From positions 37,324,001 to 37,388,000 of the forward strand of contig CM060733.1 in assembly GCA_030704615.1 (NCBI GenBank): a DNA stretch of 64,000 bases, in the 5' to 3' direction. The notes under the pieces were generated by a model. It had not been told where the DNA came from and did no database searches. It worked only from the letters and a program-made list of their open reading frames with translations. The translations under genes were made by a program, and so were the position numbers. Positions within the stretch are counted from its first letter, which is position 1. Every line of letters starts with the position of its first letter. The DNA comes from Takakia lepidozioides (lineage: Eukaryota; Streptophyta; Takakiopsida; Takakiales; Takakiaceae). Shown here one piece after another: positions 36,257 through 47,900 of this stretch.

Positions 36257-36299
36257 ATGAGCTTCATCGGACAGACCGGATCCATTTGACTGACTAAAT

Positions 36300-36790
36300 T
36301 TAATAACACTCAGTAGACAATCGACAGACCATCAGCAGCCCACAATACACATTCAACAGACCACAATCATCAGCAGACCATGATACTTAGCAGACACTCA
36401 TACCTTAGCAGACAATCTGAACTTCAGCAGACAAAAACATTTCAGAAGACCTAATTATGGACGTATTCAGTCTGCTGAAGTCTTCCACAGATGAGCAGAC
36501 TACGTGACAACACAAAAAATAGGTCTGTTGGCTTCACCACAAGTCGGTTCATACGGGAGCTGGCTGCTGTGCAGCAAAACACACATGATCCATTGGGCAT
36601 TCAGAGCTCTAAGATCTCTCATCAGACCACAACACTCAGCAGACCATGGCAATGACCACACCACTGCCTTTAGCAGACTCCAGAGACTGGGGAAGAATAA
36701 CTAAGAGACCGAACTATGGACGTGCATAGTCTGCTGAAGTTCAGCAGACTAATCGACAGTAGTCTAAAAAAAATGCAGAAAATTGCAGGA
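36300..36790. repeat. CAGCAGAC array
   Basis: Short words CAGCAGACCA, TAGCAGACA and TTCAGCAGAC recur through the stretch. Two longer phrases, CTATGGACGTGCATAGTCTG and TTATGGACGTATTCAGTCTG, are near duplicates (about 36714 and 36455). No gene is seen. Confidence 0.75.
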
Positions 36791-36928
36791 ATGGTTTGAT
36801 AGCATTACCTCGTGAAGTATGTTGCCCGCATCGCCATCACGCATGGCACTCAACCACTTTTCTTCGGCTTCCCGAATACTTGATGTTATCCGTCCTGTCT
36901 GCATATATCTTAAGAAAAAGGGGAAGAA

Positions 36929-37426
36929 CTACGGATCGTCTTGGGGTGGGCAGACCGGTGGGAGAACGCCAAACCGAAGTAGGTGCAATGTTCCCGGGCA
37001 GGCTAGACCAGCAGACTTGTGGGTGGTCTTTTCAGGTCCCATATCTTCGGTCTGCCCAAACCGCAGACCAGGCTGCTGGGTCTCCTGGGCGGTGTGGGCA
37101 AGAGAGGTGTTGTCGTCGAGGCTGTCTATGAGCATGTCCAAGTTTGTCCTCTCAGATAAGGCAATATCCACTACACTGGACAGTGGACCTTGCCCTTCGA
37201 AGTCATTATTTCGGATGATGTTGTCGGTACGCTCGGCAGACCGGCGGGGCAGAACATCGCCAGACTCAGACTCACTGGAGGAACTGATGGGTATAGTCTG
37301 CCGGGACTTTCTGGTCTGGCGCGCATCGGGCGGACTCCCATGTAGGCCTGCAATGCTTACATCCCGAGCAGAGCTTGCCTGACGCGCTTTGGACGGACCC
37401 CCCCTGCAGGACTGACAGGTTTGCAT
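36929..37426 (-). CDS. Ser/acidic-rich open frame of the Ulp1-bearing element
   Basis: A 165-codon minus-strand frame with a Cys-containing start (MQTCQSCRGG) and an acidic serine stretch (ISSSSESESG). It overlaps the end of the neighbouring zinc-finger-like frame in another phase. A run of T at about 37460-37470 may have slipped, which would explain the change of frame. Function unknown. Confidence 0.35.
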   Translation of the reverse strand: MQTCQSCRGGPSKARQASSARDVSIAGLHGSPPDARQTRKSRQTIPISSSSESESGDVLPRRSAERTDNIIRNNDFEGQGPLSSVVDIALSERTNLDMLIDSLDDNTSLAHTAQETQQPGLRFGQTEDMGPEKTTHKSAGLACPGTLHLLRFGVLPPVCPPQDDP

Positions 37427-37935
37427 CGCGAGTGGACCTTGCCGCTTTCGCTCCCGCTTTTTTTTTTTGCCCCATCACCGAGTTTTTGCTTGCGGGGAGG
37501 CATAGGCACTTCCTCCAGACTGCACAGTTGCATCCTTCCAGCAGCCCGCCAGTACCGTTGGCGCAATTCCTCTGTACTTCGCGGAATTGGGTTTGCGCCG
37601 CGGCTATTGAAAACAGCCTCATCTTTAGCTTTGTGCGATACCGGTATGGGCCATGGCTTGAAATTCGGTGGAATGGTGCCCTTGCAACCTATGTCCACAC
37701 AATGGCGGTTCAACTAAATTTTGTCCTTTATGGCTTCCTCACAGAAAAGACACCTGAGCCTATCTTTCTTCCATTCTGCGTTCTCCTCCTTGGCTACACG
37801 GAGATCAATACATGCTTCCACTATTTTGCGTTCGTACTCCTTTGGGGAGTACCAATATCTTCGCAGCTTCTTCAAACGCGTGACGTGCACAAAGTCAATC
37901 CAGTCGGGTCCGCCCTTCGCGCAAGCTTCCTCCAT
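37357..37935 (-). pseudogene. Cys-His motif exon of the Ulp1-bearing element, amber-interrupted
   Basis: On the minus strand, a helical, charged segment (LKKLRRYWYSPKEYERKIVE) leads into CLFCEEAIKDKI, a TAG at about 37714-37716, then LNRHCVDIGCKGTIPPNFKP in the same frame. Together these give a CxxC...HCxxxxC pattern, as in a small zinc finger, interrupted by one stop. CAG (Gln) to TAG is the simplest explanation. This is probably the 5' DNA-binding part of the transposon gene that ends in the Ulp1 domain. Confidence 0.5.
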
Positions 37936-38798
37936 CGCCTATACAACACAACAGAGAAAGGCAGAGGGCCCAACAAAAAAAAAAAGTGCAAAGAATGGAG
38001 GAAAACAGAAAGTGCGAAAACCGGCGAGAACGATTACTACATACGAGGACAGGCAGAGGAGCGAGAACCAAAACGACAAGTACACAGCAGAAGACGAGGA
38101 ACGCAATGGGCTACGGGAGCAACGGTCGTGGCGGCTGTTGGGGTCTAAGATGACTCTCCAAATCTACGCGCGGAAAGAAGTCTACGCAAGGAAGACAGAC
38201 GTTGACATAAAAACAGACCACAGCACCGGCGGGAAGGCGAAGTTCAAGTTCAAGTTGACCCGGGACCGGAAATGCAGTAAACATCCACGGCACGACGTGG
38301 CGCGCCATGATTGACGCCGCCACCGCCGCCACCGCCGCCGTTGCATTTACTAGGTCTACCTAGTGCACAACAGACCGAATGAATAGCAGACAGAGTCCAG
38401 CAGACTAGAATCAACAGACCGATTTGAGCATACCAACACGTAATCCACTAAGCAGGTCCCCCGACTGCAACAGGCTGACGACGAAACAAATTATACAAAA
38501 CAGACAAACTGGCAGGTCGACAGACTGGCAGGTCATGGTCATTATTCCGTCGCCCTCTGTAACAAGCTGCAGGCAGACTAGACTGACGGTGCGACAAAGA
38601 CAACAGACTAGCTGAAAAGACTGGCACGACAACAGACTGGCAGACGGAATGGTGTACAGCCAAATTTTCGACGCGGCACCATGGTTTCACAGTTTCTCAC
38701 AACAGACCAGGGTACACAGATGCCGCAAGACCGTTGTCAGGACAGACTAACATCGCAACAGACTTGCGAACATATTCCAGGCCGATGTGAGGACACAG
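37936..38798. other. 5' flank of the Ulp1-bearing element and CAGAC array
   Basis: This holds an A-rich tract near 37973-37984, a GCCGCCACC repeat near 38313-38340, and from 38360 a CAGAC/CAACAGACT array that runs to the LTR edge. No further exon is recognised. Confidence 0.5.
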
Positions 38799-40385
38799 TG
38801 TCGCACACCTCACTTCGGTAAGCTCCCCTTCAAGTCATAGTTACTCGCTTTGATGCGTGCGCCTGACTCCCAACCTGGCCGCTGGGCCAACTTGGAGCTT
38901 CGGCTGCTCACCGGGACATAACGGTCCCCCTTCACTCTCCCACTAAACCCTCCACCTCTTTGGGCCTAGTGGAATTCCCTTTGGTAGATGGCAGTCCGGA
39001 ACAGCTCCCCACTCTTTGGTCGCTTTCCGGCTCGCTCGCTTACTCACTAGTTTTTGGTCACCAACGGGCTTGCACCGTTCTCGGGGTCACTACTCCCCTT
39101 ATATATACTTCTGTAGCTGTCCGCGGGGGTTTCACAACCAGCCATGCCATTTTATGGCGAACCACCACGAAAACCCTCGACTCCCGGTGATGAGTCGCGG
39201 TGAGTCTTGGCCCACTCACCACGGCCCCTATGGACCGTGATGAGTCCCAAGACTCCCCACGACTCCCACCACGAGGTCTCCGCCCCCATGGTGAGTCCTA
39301 TGCCACCCCCACTAAGTCCCGCTAAGCTACCACAAGCCACCCCCACCGCAACCCGGTGTGCGGGGCTCCACCTAGTGAGCGCCTCCGCCTCCTTGAGTGC
39401 CTTGGGCACTCAAGGGTGCTTCAGCCCCCCATACCTATCGCTGCCGCTGCCCCCACCACAGGGGCAGCCCCTCATGTGTCCCAACCCCCTGCCCTCAAGG
39501 CAAAGGGCCGCGACACACACCCCTACCAACAGGGAGTCGATGTCCTCATCGTCTTGTCCATTTTGTAGAAACGAACATCCAAGTTGTGGCGTCCCACATC
39601 AAGGAGTTTGTTTCCGCACCATGGCGTCCCATGGCAAAGAACCAAACCCCACACTTGACTCTACTCTCCACTAGCTAGTTCGGCCGACTTCCTCCAAGTC
39701 CCGGCCAAGGGTGGAGCCTCTTCAGCTCCTCCCAGTGCACTCTTCTTGGCCTACTTCAAGGCCAAGGAACGATCCTCCCGAGGATCGAATCGCCTTACTG
39801 CAACAACATTGCTTGCGACCACTCATGATGCCGCTTTTGGCCTCACCTTGAGCAAGGATTCACTTGGAACCCTCTTTGACTAGGAAGATAACCTTGAACC
39901 AACCGTGCGCCCCAATCACTACAATTGGGTCCGCATTGGAATGCTGGCCTGAGGTACGGGAACACGCCGAAGCCGCACTACGACTTCGTCCCGAGGCTAC
40001 ACGATTATAGTACGTGAACGGAAGCACGTGGCTTCCGCGTTAGCCCGCACTACAAGGCAACCCCCTCGGTAGCGCAGTTATAGTACGCGCACGCGCCAGG
40101 TGCGCACTAGCACGTGAACTCCCAAAGAAGGCGCAAGTTTCCTTGCCCCTCGGATGGGGGTCACCCGATTTTGGCTCTACGCAAACACACGATTAACCCA
40201 ATTTACCTCTCCCACTTTTGTAAGCTAGCATGCATTCTACACACTAGCCAACCACACCATGCATCACCATTCCAAACAAAATAGGACGCACAGAATTTGG
40301 AACCCATTTCCTTTATAACAAATTTTTGTACAATATAAGTTTTTGCAATCGGATTCTAAGCTAGCTAAGCCGGGCTAAGCATGCA
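38799..40385 (-). repeat. 3' LTR of the Ty3/Gypsy element
   Basis: The pol ORF is followed on the minus strand by a purine-rich tract, GGAGCGTGGGGGAGGAAA, directly abutting TGCATGCTTAGCCC. This is where a 3' LTR should begin. The other edge is placed at TGTCGCACACC (read ...GTGTGCGACA on the minus strand), giving TG...CA ends and about 1.59 kb, and it coincides with the end of the CAGAC array. No second copy is in the window, so the outer edge is a judgement. Confidence 0.6.
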
Positions 40386-40419
40386 TTTCCTCCCCCACGC
40401 TCCAAGGTTGATGTCCCCA

Positions 40420-43400
40420 TCAACGCTTCTTCCGCTTTTGAGGTCGCCCTTCGAAAACTGCAACCGCCTCGGATGCGTTTCCCATTTCTGAGGCACGCAC
40501 CCAAGATGCCTCCACATGATGATAGCCCTTCCATTTGACGAGATACTCCGTTTCTCGGTTCTTGAACCTCCTCGACTTAAGTATTGCCTCCACCTCGTAC
40601 TCAGGTTCATTTTCATGATCCAACAGCATAGGTGGCGGACGCAACACTTGATGCCGATTCGGACGCGCTTCATCTTTGAAGTAAGGCTTCAAAAAGGAGA
40701 CATGGAATACTGGGTGCACCTTGCTGTTTGCCGGCAGCTCTAATTCATACACATCCTCATTCATAACCTTCCGAATGCGAAAGGGTCCCGCATACGGAGG
40801 TACTAACTTTGGACTCACTTCTGGAGGTAGTCGGAAATTCTTGATGTTCAACCAGACCTCTGTGCCTGCCTCAAGCTTCACTTCCCTCCGTTTCCGATTC
40901 GCCTGCCTTTCATACCGTTTCCTAGCTTTGGCAATGTTGTACTTTGCGAGCTTCAACAAACGCTCGCGTTCTTCCAGTACTGCCGCTACTGCCGGTTCCT
41001 CAACGTCCTGGGCGGCCCAACTTGTCGGCACCAGAGGTTTTCCATAGACCAATACGAAAGGGGAAACTCCCGTTGCGGAGTGTTCTGTGTTATTATAACA
41101 GAACTCTGCCGCGTCTAAGTGTTCCACCCAGTCTATTTGGTCTGTCGACACGTAATTCCGCAAGATCTGCTTCACTACGGAATTCACTCTTTCTGTTTGG
41201 CCGTCGGTCGTAGGTCGGAAGGCGGTGCTCATCTTCAGCCTCGTCCCCATCTTCTTCCAAAGTGCCCTCCAAAATTTACTCGAAAACTTTGGATCGCGGT
41301 CCGAGACAATATCCTTCGGGACTCCATGATGCTTTAAGATGTGGGCGAAGTAAAGTCGCCATGTCTCCTGCGCCGTTGCCGTCTCCTTGGTGGGGATGAA
41401 ATGGCCCATTTTACTGAACCTATCCACCACCACCATGATTGCATCGAATCCTTTTGACAGCGGCATAGCAGTCATGAAATCCATCGAGACGCTTTCCCAA
41501 GTCCCCTCTGGAATCGGCAAGGGTTGTAACAGCCCCGCTTGCTTTTTGTACTCGCTCCGGTTTTGTTGGCATGTAGTGCATGTCTTGACATACTCCTCTG
41601 CCTCCTCCCTCAGTTTGGGCCAGAAATACTCTTTCTTCAAGAGTGCCGCGGTGCGCTTGGCTCCACTGTGGCCCGCAAGCGGGCTATCATGGCATTCTCT
41701 CAAGAGACTATCTCTGATCCCTCCCTTCGGCACGTAGAGACGTTTTTGCTTATACCGGAGCAGTCCATTTTGCAAGTGGAACTGCGATTTAACCCCCATC
41801 CTCAAGTCCTGCATCACGGACTTCGCTAGCTCATCCTTCCGGATCTTCCTTTGGAGCGCCGTCTCACCCTTGTACACCAACAAGAGCTGCCGCTTTCTAA
41901 TTAAAGCATCGGCCACCACGTTGTCTCGTCCCGGTTTGTAATGGATATCCACGTCGAACACCGCCAAAGTATCTTGCCACCTAAGTTGTTTTGGGGACAA
42001 CTTGGGCTGCGTGGCAAAATACTTCACCGTGACATTGTCCGTGAACACCTTCACTGGGTTGGAACCAACATAGTGGCGCCAAAGCTCAAGACAGTGCACC
42101 ACCGCCTTCATCTCTTTCTCGTGCGTCGGCCACCGTCGCTCCACTTCATTCAGTTTCTTACTTTCGTAAGCCACTGAACGTCCATCTTGCATCAGTACAC
42201 CCCCAATTGCAAACGCATCTGTATGTATCTCGAACGGACGATCGAACTCCGGGATTTTCAAGACTGGAGCTTCCGCCATCCGCTGCTTCAATTCAGCAAA
42301 AGCTTGGCCACAAAAGGTGTTCCATGCCCAGACTTTAGATTTACACAGAAGGTCTGACAGCGGCCCCGCGATTTTGGCGAAATTTCTCACATACTTCCGG
42401 TAATAGGAGGCGAGTCCTAGGAAGGATCGCACTCCCGGGACTGAAGTCGGAGGCTCCCAGTCCGAAATTTCCCTCACCTTTCTGTCATCCATTTTGATCC
42501 CATCCTGTGTAATAACATGCCCTAAGAACTCCACTTTCGTGACCCCGAATTCGCACTTTGAAGCTTTGGCGTACAGCTTCCCTTCCCGCAACTTTTGGAA
42601 CATCCTTTTGAGGTGCTCCAGGTGCTCCTCTTTTGTTTTCGAGTACACCAAGATGTCGTCGATGTACACGATCACAAAGTCATCCAACCACTCCTGAAAA
42701 AGGCTGTTCATCAGCGTGCTAAAGGTTGCAGGTGCATTGGTGAGCCCAAAAGGCATCACCAAGAATTCATATGAACCATACCTTGTCCTGCACGCGGTCT
42801 TCTCCTCATCTCCTTCCGCCACCCGAATTTGATGATAGCCGGAGCGCAAGTCGATCCGGCTGAAATACTTCGCTCCTGCCAACCGGTCGAAAAGGTCGTC
42901 GATCCTTGGCAAAGGGTACCGGTTTTTAATAGTCACCTTATTCAAAGCCCTGTAATCGACACACATCCGCAGCGTCCCATCCTTCTTGTCTGTGAATAGC
43001 ACCGGGGCTCCGTAAGGTGACTTACTCGGCCGGATGTACCCCTTTGACATTAGATCCTTGAGCTGAGTCTTCAGCTCGACCAACTCCCTGTGGCTCAACC
43101 GGTAGGGTGCCTTGGCAGGCGGTTCCGATCCCGGTATCACCTCAATCTTGTGGTCAACTCCTCTTCGCGGTGGCAAGCCGCTTGGTAAATCCTCCGGCAT
43201 CACATCCTGGTATTTCTCCAAAATCCCCTTGATCCAATCTGGGCTCGGCTCCCCATCGCCTTCTCCCTTCACTTCTCTTATGTAGAGCAAAAATTGGGGC
43301 TCGTATGCCTCCTCCACGGCCCACTCCCTTGCTGACAGAAGGTTTATTCGCCCTCCCACGAGTTTGGGCGTTTCCGAAATTCGCAAGACCTCGCCACCAT

Positions 43401-44130
43401 TCCAACATGGCAGCGTGACCACCCTCTTGCGGCCATCTATGACCGCTCCGGATTTGCTCAAAAAGGTCATCCCCAAAATGAGATCCACTCCATCGATCTC
43501 GCAGACGGTGAAGTTCTCACGTCCCTCCCAACTCCCCAGTTGAAGAGGAACATCGAACGCCAACCTCGTCGCCAATTGCGGTTCTCCTTTGGCAGAACGC
43601 ACCTCAATAGAGGCCCCTACGTCAGTTGTCGGGAGTCCCAGCTTTTGTGCCGTTGCCGGTGTCATGAAGGAGTGCGACGCTCCTGTGTCCACCAACAATG
43701 ACACGTTAGTTCCGGATATTATCCCATCCACGAACAATAAGTGACTCCCTTTACGTAATGCGCCAGTTTCCTGATACAACTCACAAGAATATTTGCCTAC
43801 CTTGCAAGTCCTGGCGACCACCGCTTCCACCAAGCGACTGATGGTATCTTCCGACAGCTCCGTGGTTGCCCGAGTCATGTTCAATTGTCGGGGTTTCGTG
43901 CACTTCTTGGCCATGTGCCCGGGCTCTCCGCAATTGAAACACACTCCATCAAAGGTCGCCTTCTGTCCGCCATAAGCCGCTCCACCCGCTTTTCCTTTCG
44001 AAGCACCGGGTGCCGCCTTGACGTGTGAAGGCCCTCCTTTCGATTTCCACGTGCCATTGTCGCCGCGTGGCCTATCCCACTTCTTTTCCGGTCGGAAGGA
44101 GTCACCTTCTCGCCGGGAGTTTCTCTTGCG
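40420..44130 (-). mobile_element. Ty3/Gypsy chromodomain retrotransposon, pol ORF intact, 5' part missing
   Basis: One frame of over 1,174 codons encodes, in order: a CCHC zinc knuckle ([14 protein letters not shown]); an aspartic protease ([10 protein letters not shown], about residue 84); reverse transcriptase with YIDD (about 428); RNase H (HTDAFAIGG, about 580); integrase with the HHCC finger (HSGAKRT to CTTCQQ, about 755-795) and DDE residues in [15 protein letters not shown] and QTERVNS; and a C-terminal chromodomain ([20 protein letters not shown] then VKWKGY). That marks it as a chromovirus-type element that targets chromatin. No stop breaks the pol frame. The capsid part of gag, the primer-binding site and the 5' LTR are absent: the frame closes at a TAA near 44130 and the sequence beyond does not match the 3' LTR. 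Confidence 0.93.
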
Positions 44131-44467
44131 TTAGAAAACTACATCGAGCGGACACCCCTCCGGCAGTGTAGGAATGGTCTGACACTGCTGCGCGCTAAAG
44201 GCCCGTGTTATGGGAATTGTGTTGAGACAACGCATATGTCATGTGTGGCCTGGGTATGATGTATCCCTAAACCGAGCGACTGGGTAGCGACTGGATAGCC
44301 CTGAACGGATCATGGTGACAAAGGATCGTACACAAGGTGCCGATGCAGCTCCTGTAAAAGTCGAGTCCATGAAAGCATTGGCTAGAGATTGCAAATAGAT
44401 GCTTAGGCAAAAAGATACTTGAAGTAAGCGTCACTATAGCCTAGCAGGAGCAGACATCGGATCTAGG

Positions 44468-44910
44468 TTGTCTCTCGAAAATGGAACTTATTTACGAACA
44501 CAATGTGTGTCGGGTGTTTATTCACTGCAGAGAGGAGGGATTTTGTTTCATGGCCATCTACAAATGGTGTGTGAGGTCTACATATCGAGTTTGATCATGC
44601 TCAACAAACTAATTAAAACGCTTTTGGTTGGGACAATCCAAAATCTGCACCAGTCGGGCATCATGTGCACTGCAAGCTATTACGAGGCAAAAGACTGCAC
44701 ACGTATATCGGATGATCGGGTACTGTCTCAAAGACATCGAGGAACCAGATTTCCACTTCGTCTACGTGAACGTTAGCAATGACGAGATGCAAGATGGAAT
44801 GGATGAGTATACAAAGTTTGGTGCTTGTTTTGGAAAAACAAAGGTTTGCCTCTCACACCAAAGTGTTTTGGAGAGAGCACGCATGTGGTGCAGATACAAA
44901 TGAGAGGGCA
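44468..44910 (+). pseudogene. frame-broken ORF with a YCLKD motif, unknown
   Basis: A coherent protein-like segment is split by one frameshift near 44715. The first part reads NLHQSGIMCTASYYEAKDCT in one frame; it continues as GYCLKDIEEPDFHFVYVNVS, then EYTKFGACFGKTK and ERARMWCRYK in the next frame. I cannot name the family. A YxxKD motif recalls motif III of HUH Rep endonucleases, but I see no HUH motif, so this is only a lead. Confidence 0.4.
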
Positions 44911-47900
44911 ATTGAATTCAACGTTACCGCGTGTTCTCCTCCATGTGATGAATGGTCATATGCCAATTGGGTTGTAGCGGTTAAAAACAGCGAAATGGAT
45001 TTGGAACGAGTAAGTTCCATTTGGAAATGTATGGTGGTGTGCTTTAGGGAAAACAATGGGACAATAACCTCAGGTGTTTTGATACATTTGGTGAACTTCT
45101 CATAAACATTGACTTGATAGCAACCTGTCAAAGATATTTAAAAAAAAACAACTAATCCAATTTTAAATCTATTACATAATAAAAACATTGGTCCCGTGAC
45201 AAGCGTGGAAAGCCCTTTGCCGCCTAAGGGCACAGCCAAACTCGAAATTTGAGGAAATTGTATCCTACAAATTGACCCAGCTTTTAATTCTGAGAAATAT
45301 ATATATATATATATTTCGGCCCTACGTAATACCACAGCACTACATAGACGGACTCATCTAGCAAGGGTGTATGACAATAAAACCTATGCAATTGGGTTCT
45401 CTACCTTACCCTAATAGTCGCCTTGGCAACCGGCAATGATTCACAAATAAGGGTCCGTAGACTATGGACCAAGACCATGAAACCTCCGGACCATGGGAGA
45501 TTGTTAGTCTACGGACAACGAAGCCATGTAGTTGGAGGATCAATTCTTGGACTCTAGTCCAAGTATAGAAACATCAAAATATAGTTTTCTCAAATGATCG
45601 TGACCGTTCGTTAGAATCAATCTCAAATGTTAAGTGGGAAAGATGAATGTGATGGAAGGTGATACACCTCATTTTGAGTTTCTTGGTCTCGGTCTAATGG
45701 CCCTTATATGCACCCGCTTGGGTCCCTACGATATCAATATTTTAATATGCATCTAGGGGCCAATATCCAAACCAATTTGAAGCAAACAATCAACTCCACA
45801 TAACTTAGAGGCCATGTCATTCCTAAGTTTCTTGGTCTTGATCCGTAGTGTAAAGCCAATATGACCAAGATAATGCCCTCGACCAATAGAATCATTGCAT
45901 TTTGAGTTGGTCTTTGTCTTGTCGCGTAGTCTAAAGTGGCCCTAAGACGACTCCGGACCGCATCTGAGGTTCAATGGCAACCAAAAGGTGTGCCCATGTC
46001 CATCAAACCCCCAAATTGACCCCTTGCGTTTTTTTTGCTGATTATTTTTCGCCAAATTTCGACCTAAGAAAAAAAATTCTGTTTCAAATTCCACGTTGTT
46101 TCATGGATGAAATCGCCAAACTTCTCCAAATAAAAAAAAGAATTATGGATGAATCTGCCAAATATAGATGATATAAATGGATTAAAGTACGGAGGTAGAT
46201 GATTCTGTCCTAATTTCAATGGAGGATCAGAATGTATGGCTATTTTTTGCAAAACCCTGTAGCCACTCGCGCTTTTTTCCAAATCTCAGTGGTCCCCTTG
46301 TGAAGCTGATGGCCAATTAGGGCGGCGAACGTAGTTGGGTACATAGTTACCGGAGAGCTGTAGGCTGCTTTTTTTTATTGGCGAACTTTCACCAGATTTC
46401 GACCTCAAAAAATAAAATGGAATATTCTGTCGCAAATCCCCTGATTTTTCATGGATGAAATCGCCAAATTTCTCCAAAATAATAATAAAGTATAGATGAA
46501 TTCGCCAAATATGGATGATATAAATGGATTATGGTACAGAGGTGGATGAATTTCAGTGGATGAACAGAATGTATCGCTATGCTGTTTTCCAAATTTCTTA
46601 AGAAAAACACGCTAGCAAACGGAGGAGGGCGGAGCACGTAGAGCGGCGTGAGGGCGAAGACAAAGCGAGGGTCGGCGCGCTGCCCGAGGGGCGCTGTGGC
46701 GGGCGCCAAGCGACAACCGCACGCGCGACGCTGCGACAAAAGTATTAACGACGAAACGTGGCGATCATGACGTGGCTACGAAACGTGGCGATGGTGACAT
46801 GGCACTGTGACGCAGGAGAGTGGGAGGGGGCGAGTGTGGCCCCTGCCTGGCTCTGCCGCCTGCTCATCGGAGCTTCCCTCTGGATTGGAGCAATGATCTT
46901 GCGTTGTTTATTCGCAGTTTGTTTATGGCAGTGTACTTTCTGCGCCATGAATGCACCCGAGTTGTATTATGGGTGCGCCGGGCGAGGGGACAATGCCTGG
47001 AGAAGCCTGAGTGAAGGTTGCTGCAACGGATTGTAGACTCTTATTTTTAGGGGTGCAAGTGCAGCATTGTATATGCTTTCTGCATGGCGCAGGCTGTGTA
47101 TGATTTGATTAATGCTATGATGTGTGCTGTCTTGTGTATCGATATGTGTATCTGTCTGTGGTGATATTCAAGACACGCTCAGAATGCAGCGCTGAGCAGT
47201 GTGGTGGCAGGGTGATGAAGGAGGTGGGGCTACTGTAGGTCGCTCCGAAAATCTTGGGCGCCCAATCTCAGCCGGAGGTGGAAATGTCAACAACATTTTG
47301 AGAGGGGAATGGGAGCATCATGCCTGCAGGTAAGTTGAGCATAATGTACCCAGAGAAAGAGGGAGAGAGAAAGATGCGAAAGTGCAGATGGGGGTGCAGG
47401 TGACAAGTGACAGCTTCCAGTTTCTGACATGCCCAATCACAGCTGCATAAGCGTTTTAGGGTTGGGATGAACAGGAGCAGGAGTCATGTTTGGTGGGGCC
47501 TCTTGCTGGGGGGACATTCACTTTCTTCTTCAAACTTTGATATAAAATGGGGTAATGGGTCTGACGGGAGACAGGGATGCTGCCGGCGTTGCATCGCAGC
47601 CGTGAATGAACGTCATGCGCCTTCGATCCAGGCCTGCAAGGGAGGCAGCTTGTCGGCCGTGCCAGAGATTCTTGTCGGCCGCGCCCGACATCTGTGCACC
47701 GCACAGTAGGTAATAAGTCGCGTTGTCGTGTGTCATGTTCTTTCTCGCGCCCATTGCACAGAACCCCGAGCCCAGTAAAGAGACGGCCCGGATGGGAAAA
47801 TGCTGCAATTGTAATTTGTGCGCCAAAGGTTCTCATGTGCTCATCAGAGGGAGTCCAAATCTTGTTTCCTGCAGTGCCGTTAATATAACTAGCAATTCGT

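Noticed and set aside
37375-38148. 257-codon plus-strand ORF
   Set aside because: It is the antisense of the Cys-His module and resembles no protein; the minus strand is the plausible coding strand.
45298-45316. (TA)n run as a promoter
   Set aside because: It is a plain dinucleotide repeat with no gene downstream.
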